Of a stretch of DNA of 64,000 nucleotides, positions 35,186 to 42,049 are shown in pieces. The stretch covers positions 1-64,000 of the forward strand of contig CALADZ010000005.1 in NCBI GenBank assembly GCA_937890575.1, read 5' to 3'. How positions within the stretch are numbered: position 1 is the first letter of the stretch; every line of letters begins with the position of its first letter. This stretch comes from MAG-120531 sp002378585 (lineage in GTDB: Bacteria; Bacteroidota; Bacteroidia; Flavobacteriales; Flavobacteriaceae). The notes below the pieces were generated by a model. It ran no database searches, was not told the origin of the DNA, and was given only the letters and a program-made list of their open reading frames with translations. A program made the translations under genes and the position numbers.

Positions 35186-37597
35186 ATGAAGCAACAGCCA
35201 GAGACGAATACATCCATTTCGTTCGAAGACTTCAAACAGCAAATGCTGAATGACTTTCGCACAGCAACCATCAGCCGTGCATGTAGCTTAGAAGGCCGAA
35301 AAGAGGTACTTACAGGAAAAGGTAAATTTGGTATTTTCGGGGACGGAAAAGAACTCCCTCAATTGGCTATGGCCCGCAGTTTTAAGCCAGGTGATTTCAG
35401 ATCTGGTTATTACAGAGATCAAACACTCATGATGGCTTTGGGTTTGTACAGTCCGTTAGATTTTTTTCACGGACTATATGCCACAACTGATATAGAAAAA
35501 GAACCCATGAGTGCCGGTAGGCAGATGGGTGGTCATTTTGTGACCCAAAGTGTCGATGAGCTCGGCCAATGGAAGAACTTGATGGACCAGCCTAATTCCA
35601 GTTCTGATATTTCTCCTACGGCAGCACAAATGCCTAGATTATTGGGGTTAGCTCAAGCTTCAAAGGTGTACCGATCATTGGGGCTCAAAGGGGTGGAAAA
35701 ATTCACCGATTCCGGTAATGAAATAGCTTGGGGTACTATAGGAAATGCTTCTACCAGTGAAGGTTTGTTTTTTGAAACCATTAATGCTGCAGGGGTGCTA
35801 CAAGTGCCTATGGTGATCAGTGTTTGGGATGATGAATACGGAATATCCGTTCACGCAAAGCACCACACCACGAAAAGCTCGATTAGTGCTGTTTTAGAAG
35901 GTTTTCGAAAAACAGAAACGCAAGCAGGCTTTGAGATTTTTCAAGTAAAAGGATGGGATTATCCAGCATTAATTCACGCGTATGAAAATGCGGCTGAATG
36001 GGCTAGAGAACACCATACCCCCGTCCTGATACACGTGGTTGAATTAACTCAGCCTCTGGGTCATTCAACCTCCGGCTCACATGAACGTTACAAATCAACC
36101 GAGCGACTTGAGTGGGAGAAACAATACGACTGTAATCGAATGTTTCGTCAGTGGATGCTCGATACCGCCATCGCCACAGAGGATGAGTTGCAAGAGATAG
36201 AACAAAGTGTTCTGAAAGAAGTTAAAGAGGCCAAAAAAGCTGCCTGGTCAGATTTTGTAGCCACTCATAAAGCACATCATAAATCGTTGATTGATGTATT
36301 GCAACCGTTGACCAAAGTTTCTCCCAACCATGTGTTTATCCAAGGGGTCATTCGCGAATTAAGTGAGATTAAAGAACCCATCAAAAAAGATCTGATCAGT
36401 AAAGCCCGACGTACTTTACGTCTTGTTTTGGGAGAAAATCATCCGGAAAAACAGGCGCTTGTCCAGTGGATCAATGATTTTATGGAGTTCTACCAACCTA
36501 AGTACAGCGACCATTTATACAGCGAAACCCCGCAAAACGCGACAAAAATTGAAGCCGTTGCTCCACAGTACGCTGCTGACGCGCCCTTAGTTGACGGTCG
36601 TGTAGTACTTAGAGACAATTTTGAAGCGATGCTTCAACGCGAGGAGAAATTATTAATTTTTGGCGAAGATGCTGGATTTATCGGAGATGTAAATCAAGGT
36701 TTAGAAGGATTACAAGAGAGATTTGGCGAGATTCGAGTCGCAGATACAGGCATTAGAGAAGCGACCATCATCGGTCAAGGCATTGGATTATCGCTCAGGG
36801 GATTAAGACCTATTGCAGAGATCCAATACCTGGATTACATGCTTTACGCCATTCAAACACTTAGTGATGATTTGGCTAGTTTGCTGTACAGAACTTATGG
36901 CAGACAAAAAGCACCCCTAATTATACGTACCAGGGGGCACCGTTTAGAAGGTATTTGGCATTCAGGTTCCCCTATGGGTGGATTGATTCATTTTTTAAGG
37001 GGCATGTATATCCTATCGCCCAGAAACATGACGGTCGCCGCAGGTATGTATAATACTTTACTGGCCTCGGATGAGCCAGCTATAGTTATTGAAAGCCTTA
37101 ATGGATATCGACTTAAAGAGACATTACCCGAGAATCTAGGAGCTTTTAGAACACCTATTGGTCGTGTGGAAGTATTGACCCAAGGGACTGATATTACCGT
37201 GGTCTCTTATGGATCTACGCTTCGTTTAGTACAAGAAGCTGTAGGTTTACTGTCCGCCTATGGAATTGAGGTTGAGCTGATCGATGCCCAAACCTTGTTG
37301 CCCTTTGATATAGATCATCAAGTGTTGAAAAGTGTTCAGAAAACAAACCGTCTTCTAGTGATTGACGAAGACGTGCCTGGAGGCTGTTCTGCTTATTTAT
37401 TGCAAGAGATCATAGAAAAACAGGGCGCCTATGCTTATTTAGACAGTGCGCCAAAAACACTCACGGCAAAAGCGCATCGTCCTGCCTATGCCACCGACGG
37501 GGATTATTTCTCCAAACCTAATGAAGAAGATATATTTGAGTCGGTTTATGAAATGATGCATGAGTCAAATCCTGATAAATTTCCAAAACTTAGATAA
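35186..37597 (+). CDS. Fused thiamine-diphosphate-dependent dehydrogenase E1 (alpha-beta), second paralogue with altered cofactor motif
   Basis: 803 aa, longer than the E1 fusion at 9012-10988 by about 145 residues, mostly in the alpha part and linker. Alpha part: SAGRQMGGHFV, then GNASTSEG (186-193), where E1alpha normally has GDGATSEG, and WDDEYGIS (214-221), where it has QNNGWAIS. The Asp and the Asn that bind Mg and diphosphate are thus replaced by Asn187 and Asp215-Asp216. Beta part (about 460-803) is normal: FGEDAGFIGDVNQGLEGL, DTGIREATIIGQGIGLS, PIAEIQYLDYML and PGGCSAYLLQEI. The 2-oxoacid used is unknown. No E2/E3 gene is nearby. Confidence 0.85.
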   Translation: MKQQPETNTSISFEDFKQQMLNDFRTATISRACSLEGRKEVLTGKGKFGIFGDGKELPQLAMARSFKPGDFRSGYYRDQTLMMALGLYSPLDFFHGLYATTDIEKEPMSAGRQMGGHFVTQSVDELGQWKNLMDQPNSSSDISPTAAQMPRLLGLAQASKVYRSLGLKGVEKFTDSGNEIAWGTIGNASTSEGLFFETINAAGVLQVPMVISVWDDEYGISVHAKHHTTKSSISAVLEGFRKTETQAGFEIFQVKGWDYPALIHAYENAAEWAREHHTPVLIHVVELTQPLGHSTSGSHERYKSTERLEWEKQYDCNRMFRQWMLDTAIATEDELQEIEQSVLKEVKEAKKAAWSDFVATHKAHHKSLIDVLQPLTKVSPNHVFIQGVIRELSEIKEPIKKDLISKARRTLRLVLGENHPEKQALVQWINDFMEFYQPKYSDHLYSETPQNATKIEAVAPQYAADAPLVDGRVVLRDNFEAMLQREEKLLIFGEDAGFIGDVNQGLEGLQERFGEIRVADTGIREATIIGQGIGLSLRGLRPIAEIQYLDYMLYAIQTLSDDLASLLYRTYGRQKAPLIIRTRGHRLEGIWHSGSPMGGLIHFLRGMYILSPRNMTVAAGMYNTLLASDEPAIVIESLNGYRLKETLPENLGAFRTPIGRVEVLTQGTDITVVSYGSTLRLVQEAVGLLSAYGIEVELIDAQTLLPFDIDHQVLKSVQKTNRLLVIDEDVPGGCSAYLLQEIIEKQGAYAYLDSAPKTLTAKAHRPAYATDGDYFSKPNEEDIFESVYEMMHESNPDKFPKLR

Positions 37598-37604
37598 TTT
37601 CTGA

Positions 37605-37612
37605 TACATTTG
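37605..37612 (+). promoter_or_regulatory. -7 box of the DoxX-like gene
   Basis: TACATTTG, exact match, 16 bases before ATG 37629. A TTTC at 37580-37583 stands at -33 with a 21-base spacer. Confidence 0.5.
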
Positions 37613-37628
37613 ACGAAAATTGTCAAAG

Positions 37629-38006
37629 ATGAATAAGCATGTTGCCTTAAACGTTACTCTATTGATCTATAGGTCTGGGATTTCGTTGATGATGATGACT
37701 CATGGATTTTCGAAACTAACACGTTTGTTGGAAGGCCAGGTTTCGTTTGCAGATCCATTAGGTTTCGGCCAAACAGCTACTCTTTTACTGGCTATATTGG
37801 CGGAGTTTATTGCTCCCATGTTGATTATTTTAGGTTGGAAAACTAGATATGCCGCCATACCTGTGGTAGGTGTTATGTCTGTGGCGGCGTTTATGGTACA
37901 CGCAGCTGATCCATTTGCCCAAAAAGAATTGGCCCTACTCTATTTACTTGCGTTTCTAATGGTGGTATTCGTAGGACCGGGTAAGTACTCTTTGGACAAA
38001 AAATAA
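37629..38006 (+). CDS. DoxX-family membrane protein
   Basis: About 125 aa with four hydrophobic helices. IYRSGISLMMMTHGFSKL and the helix-end Gly/Arg pattern match DoxX/DoxD-like proteins, as do GFGQTATLLLAILAEFIAPMLII and AAFMVHAADPF. Some relatives are quinone-linked oxidoreductase subunits, but most are uncharacterised. ATG 37629 is chosen over the in-frame TTG 37620. It abuts holA tail to tail with no spacer. Confidence 0.88.
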   Translation: MNKHVALNVTLLIYRSGISLMMMTHGFSKLTRLLEGQVSFADPLGFGQTATLLLAILAEFIAPMLIILGWKTRYAAIPVVGVMSVAAFMVHAADPFAQKELALLYLLAFLMVVFVGPGKYSLDKK

Positions 38007-39008
38007 TTACATCACCTGATACACCAATTCCTTCAGCAATTGCTCTTGGTCAAAACCCTGAGTCCCTACCCCTTTTCCTTTGAGATCTAATAACCGCAAT
38101 GAGTGGAGCACTAAACTGACTTTTTTCATGGGATAATTACGTGCGCCCAAGGCTATTTCTCCAACAAAAAATGGATTAATCCCCAATTGAGCAGCCACTG
38201 TTTTGGGCTGGTGATCATTCAAGCAATGGTATTGCATGACTTGGGTAAAAAATTGATGAACAATCGATAGAGTAACAACAAACGGGTTTTCTTTGGGATT
38301 TTGATAAAAGTATTGGATGATTCGCATTACTTGTTGTGTATTGCGCTCAGCCAGTGCTTTTTTTAATTCAAAATTGTTAAACTCTTTGCTGATACCAATA
38401 TATTCCTCAATTAATTGTGGGGTTAATGTACCTCCAGCGGGTAGAACATGTTTAAGTTTTTCTAGCTCTTTATGTATTTTCCCTAAATCTGTTCCCAGAT
38501 AACTATGCAACAGATGTGTGGTTTGCGGGTTGATATGCCATCCTAAGTTTTTGACAAACTGCTCAATAAACCCTGGTATTTGATTGTCGTACAAGGGATT
38601 GAAGGTCACTACGGCATCATTTTTTGACAAAGCTTTATAAATGGCTTTACGCTTGTCCAATAACTGATACTTGTAGGCAATAATCAGTACAGTACTGGGT
38701 TGAGGGTTTTGAACATAGGAAATCAACTGGTCGATAGTTCTCGACAAATGCTGGGCCTCTCGGACAATGACTAACTGGCGATCACTGCCAAAAGGATATT
38801 GTTTCGCTAAACCAATAATTTGATCTATGGACACCTCTTTTCCGTAAAGTATATGTGTGTTGAATGCGCTCTGCGCTTCATCCATGGCATTCTTTTCGAT
38901 GTACGCTACCGCCTGGTCAATTAAGTAGGCTTCAGTTCCCATCAAAAAATATACGGGTTTAGGCCCATTTATGTTGAGATCTTCGCGTATTTTTTTGAGT
39001 TCCTCCAT
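38007..39008 (-). CDS. holA: DNA polymerase III subunit delta
   Basis: About 333 aa clamp-loader subunit that opens the sliding clamp. Marks are PVYFLMGTEAYLIDQAV at the N-terminus (degenerate P-loop of delta), QLVIVREAQHLS, VLIIAYKYQLLDKRKAIYKAL and the helical ENPFVVTLSIVHQFFTQVMQYH in domain III. ATG 39008 is preferred over 39050, since the longer form would overlap the divergent gene and its promoter. Confidence 0.93.
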   Translation of the reverse strand: MEELKKIREDLNINGPKPVYFLMGTEAYLIDQAVAYIEKNAMDEAQSAFNTHILYGKEVSIDQIIGLAKQYPFGSDRQLVIVREAQHLSRTIDQLISYVQNPQPSTVLIIAYKYQLLDKRKAIYKALSKNDAVVTFNPLYDNQIPGFIEQFVKNLGWHINPQTTHLLHSYLGTDLGKIHKELEKLKHVLPAGGTLTPQLIEEYIGISKEFNNFELKKALAERNTQQVMRIIQYFYQNPKENPFVVTLSIVHQFFTQVMQYHCLNDHQPKTVAAQLGINPFFVGEIALGARNYPMKKVSLVLHSLRLLDLKGKGVGTQGFDQEQLLKELVYQVM

Positions 39009-39025
39009 GAAAATGTTCAAATTTG
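38994..39025 (+). promoter_or_regulatory. Promoter of the HsdR_N-like gene; palindromic -7 box shared with holA
   Basis: TTTG 38994-38997, 20-base spacer, CAAATTTG 39018-39025 (one mismatch to TAnnTTTG). The box is its own reverse complement, so it could also serve holA on the other strand, 9 bases from its ATG. The plus-strand start codon at 39029 follows after 3 bases. Confidence 0.5.
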
Positions 39026-39028
39026 TGT

Positions 39029-39475
39029 ATGCAGGAGCTAAACTTTCCACCCTACCCTATACGCCTCAAAAATAGCGAAAATAAGCCCTTGATTTGGGAT
39101 CTTATCCGCAAAAAATATGTGGTGTTAACCCCTGAGGAATGGGTCAGACAGCATGTTTTGCACTACCTAACTCAAGCACTGAACTACCCTATGCGTCACA
39201 TCCAAGTTGAGCGATCATTTCAGCTTTTCGGCACTTCCAAAAGGTTTGATGTGGCGGTATATGGACTAGATGGAACCATAAAAATTTTGGTTGAATGCAA
39301 GGCGCCTAGTGTCCCTATTAATCAGGATACCTTTGATCAAATAGCGCGTTATCAGTTGGCGTTACAATCCTCTTTTTTGATGGTTACCAATGGTTTGAAT
39401 CATTACTTTTGTGTCCTAAACCAGGTAGACGGCGGTTATCAGTTTTTGCCAGAACTACCTGTTTACGCCCTTTAA
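39029..39475 (+). CDS. Orphan HsdR N-terminal-like protein with PD-(D/E)xK nuclease motif
   Basis: About 148 aa, matching the type I restriction R-subunit N-terminal domain (HSDR_N). KKYVVLTPEEWVRQHVLHYL leads to the nuclease-like core FDVAVYGLDGTIKILVECKAP (Asp...Glu-x-Lys), then FDQIARYQLAL and a C-terminal strand pair. There is no helicase part and no HsdM or HsdS gene, so this is not a restriction system. I recall the same small protein next to holA in other Flavobacteriia; its job is unknown. The longest frame starts at TTG 39023 inside the -7 box; ATG 39029 is preferred. Confidence 0.85.
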   Translation: MQELNFPPYPIRLKNSENKPLIWDLIRKKYVVLTPEEWVRQHVLHYLTQALNYPMRHIQVERSFQLFGTSKRFDVAVYGLDGTIKILVECKAPSVPINQDTFDQIARYQLALQSSFLMVTNGLNHYFCVLNQVDGGYQFLPELPVYAL

Positions 39476-39486
39476 CCACGCAGATA

Positions 39487-40494
39487 GTGAAGACAGCCAT
39501 TGTTGTATTAAATTGGAACGGACAGGCATTACTTGCTCAGTTTTTGCCGACACTAGTAGCTTGTACGCCAAAAGATTTGGCGGAGATCCATGTGGTGGAT
39601 AATGGCTCAACTGACCAGTCTATTGATTGGATGCAGGCCAACTATCCGGAAGTTAAATTGATTTGCCTGACAGAAAACAATGGATTTGCGGGCGGCTATA
39701 ACCAAGGATTAAAGCAAGTGGAAGCAGATTTGTACTGTTTGCTCAATTCTGACGTCGCCGTGTCTTCAGATTGGTTAGTTCCTGTTTTAACCCATTTCAA
39801 GAATCATCCAGAAACGGCCATTGCACAACCTAAAATATTGGATTACCTAAATCCTCATTTATTTGAATATGCCGGAGGCGCGGGTGGATTTATCGATGCG
39901 CTAGGATTTCCATATTGCCGCGGGCGAATATTTCAGACAATCGAACAAGATCGAGGACAATATAATGATGACTGCCACGTATTCTGGGCAACAGGTGCTT
40001 GTTTTTTTATCAGAAGTTCTGTCTACCATCAACTCGGTGGATTTGATGAATTCTATTTTGCCCACCAAGAGGAGGTTGATTTGTGTTGGCGGGCACAAAA
40101 ACACGGCTACCGAGTCATGGCCCTAGGAGGCACTCAAGTATACCACTTGGGAGGCTCGACATTGAGCAACATGAATCCCAAAAAAACTTTTTTGAATTTT
40201 AGAAATTCACTGTACTCACTTGTTAAGAACCACAAACCAGCTAGGGCGCTGCTCAGTGTGTTAATTCGATTGCCTTTAGATGGGATTGCTGGACTTCTTT
40301 TCTTGTTTCAGGGCAAGCCTGCGCATACGCAAGCTGTTTTTTGGGCGCACATGAGTTTTTATAGACACCTGCCAAGTATCTGTGCAAAAAGAAAATTCTC
40401 AGGGAGTTATGTGCTGAATTTCAGTCAGTTATCTATTGTTTTTTCCTACTTTATTCGCGGTAAAAAAATCTTTTCTGAATTAAGAAAAGATTAA
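39487..40494 (+). CDS. Glycosyltransferase family 2 (rhamnosyltransferase-like)
   Basis: About 335 aa. GT-A fold marks: AIVVLNWNGQALL, HVVDNGSTDQSIDW, the metal-site region CLLNSDVAVSSDWLVP, and the acceptor-side ATGACFFIRSSVYHQLGGFDE plus EEVDLCWRAQKHGYRV. The C-terminal about 90 residues carry hydrophobic stretches suiting membrane attachment. It likely adds a sugar in polysaccharide or lipid-glycan synthesis; donor and acceptor are unknown. GTG 39487 gives the family's usual N-terminus; the frame can be opened at 39409, but this would overlap the preceding gene by 67 bases. Confidence 0.9.
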   Translation: MKTAIVVLNWNGQALLAQFLPTLVACTPKDLAEIHVVDNGSTDQSIDWMQANYPEVKLICLTENNGFAGGYNQGLKQVEADLYCLLNSDVAVSSDWLVPVLTHFKNHPETAIAQPKILDYLNPHLFEYAGGAGGFIDALGFPYCRGRIFQTIEQDRGQYNDDCHVFWATGACFFIRSSVYHQLGGFDEFYFAHQEEVDLCWRAQKHGYRVMALGGTQVYHLGGSTLSNMNPKKTFLNFRNSLYSLVKNHKPARALLSVLIRLPLDGIAGLLFLFQGKPAHTQAVFWAHMSFYRHLPSICAKRKFSGSYVLNFSQLSIVFSYFIRGKKIFSELRKD

Positions 40495-40526
40495 CGAATC
40501 CCCTAACCAAGTGATTGCTAAAATTG

Positions 40527-40534
40527 TATTTTTG
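40527..40534 (+). promoter_or_regulatory. -7 box of the OmpA-like lipoprotein gene
   Basis: TATTTTTG, exact TAnnTTTG match, 18 bases before the ATG at 40553. No good TTG at the -33 distance. Confidence 0.5.
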
Positions 40535-40552
40535 AATCAAATTTAAACAGCT

Positions 40553-41386
40553 ATGAAAAAAATGCTTGTAGGGTTAATGGGAGCTTCATTGCTCTTCTCC
40601 TGCGTCCCTCAAAAAAAATACGCAGAACTAGAATCTAAACAGAAAGAAACTCAAAGTTTACTTGACAATGCCACAGTAAAATTAAACAGCTGTTTAGAAG
40701 ATACAGCCCGTTTAAAATTGCTGGAAGAGCAAAATGCTTACTTAAAATCAAGTAATGCAGATTTGATCAACAACATGGGTAACTTAACTACGTTGACTAC
40801 TAAGGGTGCTGAAAACCTGGAGCGCTCTTTGGAAAGTCTAAAAGAAAAAGATTTAACCATCAAAAGGTTAAATCAAGCTATTACCCGAAGAGATTCTGTC
40901 AATCTTGCGTTGGTTCAAAGCCTTAAAGGTGTTTTGGGTAACTTAGATGATGAGGATATCCAAATCGACGTTGAAAAAGGGGTGGTTTTTGTTTCTATTT
41001 CTGACAAATTGTTGTTCAACACTGGAAGCTACACAGTAACTCCTAAAGCGAAAGAAGTTTTAGGTAAGGTTGCCAAGGTAGTTAACAACAAACCAGACTT
41101 TGAATTTATGGTAGAAGGCCATACCGATGATCGCGCATTCTCCAGAGGCGATTTGTTGGACAACTGGGATCTTAGTGTAAAACGCGCTACTTCAGTGGTT
41201 CGAATTTTACAAAAAGAGTTCAATGTTGATCCTAAGCGTATGACTGCTGCTGGACGCTCACAGTATGTTCCTGTATCGAGCACTGATTTGGCAAAAAACA
41301 GAAGAACCCGTATCGTGGTGCTTCCTAAAATTGACCAATTCTACAGCATGATTGAAGAAGGAATGAAAGATCCAGCGATCAAGTAA
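40553..41386 (+). CDS. OmpA-family peptidoglycan-binding lipoprotein
   Basis: 277 aa. A signal peptide with lipobox LLFSC makes it a lipoprotein. Residues about 25-130 form a coiled coil (ELESKQKETQSLLDN..., SLESLKEKDLTIKRLNQ). Residues about 150-265 are an OmpA-C domain: VFVSISDKLLFNTGSYTVTPKAKEVLGKVA, FMVEGHTDD with its peptidoglycan-binding Asp, and NRRTRIVVLPK with the Arg that grips diaminopimelate. It should tether outer membrane and cell wall. Own promoter and terminator. Confidence 0.93.
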   Translation: MKKMLVGLMGASLLFSCVPQKKYAELESKQKETQSLLDNATVKLNSCLEDTARLKLLEEQNAYLKSSNADLINNMGNLTTLTTKGAENLERSLESLKEKDLTIKRLNQAITRRDSVNLALVQSLKGVLGNLDDEDIQIDVEKGVVFVSISDKLLFNTGSYTVTPKAKEVLGKVAKVVNNKPDFEFMVEGHTDDRAFSRGDLLDNWDLSVKRATSVVRILQKEFNVDPKRMTAAGRSQYVPVSSTDLAKNRRTRIVVLPKIDQFYSMIEEGMKDPAIK

Positions 41387-41406
41387 TCAATCTGTTCATC
41401 ATAACT

Positions 41407-41433
41407 AAAGGCGTCCAAATGGACGCCTTTTTT
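41407..41433. terminator. Hairpin terminator between the OmpA-like gene and the YciO-like gene
   Basis: AAAGGCGTCC, loop AAAT, GGACGCCTTT: a 10-base perfect stem. The plus strand has a T run after it and the minus strand A/T around it, so it may serve both converging genes. Confidence 0.85.
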
Positions 41434-42049
41434 ATTCGATAAATTCTCCCTTGCCTTGTCTTAAGATTACAGGTTCATGGCCCGTTAAATCGACAACCGT
41501 AGAGGCTTGATTATCTCCATAACCACTATCGATCATTACATCAATACGAGATGACCAACGTTCAAAAATAAGTTCAGGATCCGTGGTATACTCCAAAATG
41601 GTATCGGGGTCGTAGATAGAAGTCGATACTAAAGGATTGCCTAAACGCTCAACTAAAAGCCTGGGGATGGAATGATCGGGTACTCTGATTCCTACTGTTT
41701 TTCTGTGATCAAATGATTTGGGCAACTTATTGTTGGCCTCCAGGACAAATGTATAAGGCCCGGGTAAGTATTTCTTTAACCGCTTAAATGTTGCCGTATC
41801 CATGGGTTTGGTGTAGTCAGACAAATGACTGAGATCGGCACAAACAAATGACCATTGAGCTTTGTTGAGTTTAATACCTTGTATTTTGGCCAGTTTTTCT
41901 AGTGCTTTTACTTGAGTTAGGTCACAGCCTATCGCGTACACAGTATCGGAGGGAAAAATGACAATACCCCCTTGTTTGATGAGCTGAACAGCCTTTTCAA
42001 TCAACCTTTCTTGGGGGTTTTCCGGATAAATTTTCAGGTATTCAGCCAT
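41432..42049 (-). CDS. YciO-type Sua5/YrdC-domain protein
   Basis: 205 aa YrdC-fold protein. The N-terminus LKIYPENPQERLIEKAV and the segment FVCADLSHLSDYT...PGPYTFVLEA resemble, from memory, E. coli YciO more than TsaC. Shared family marks are GGIVIFPSDTVYAIGCDL, KTVGIRVPDHSIPRLL and PLVSTSI. TsaC/Sua5 makes threonylcarbamoyl-AMP for tRNA t6A; whether YciO relatives do so in vivo is not settled. There is no Sua5 C-terminal domain. It overlaps the end of the upstream helicase gene by 8 bases and is co-transcribed with it. Confidence 0.82.
   Translation of the reverse strand: MAEYLKIYPENPQERLIEKAVQLIKQGGIVIFPSDTVYAIGCDLTQVKALEKLAKIQGIKLNKAQWSFVCADLSHLSDYTKPMDTATFKRLKKYLPGPYTFVLEANNKLPKSFDHRKTVGIRVPDHSIPRLLVERLGNPLVSTSIYDPDTILEYTTDPELIFERWSSRIDVMIDSGYGDNQASTVVDLTGHEPVILRQGKGEFIE

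Noticed and set aside
39029..39475. Type I restriction system
   Set aside because: Only the small N-terminal HsdR-like domain is present; no helicase part, HsdM or HsdS occurs in the window.
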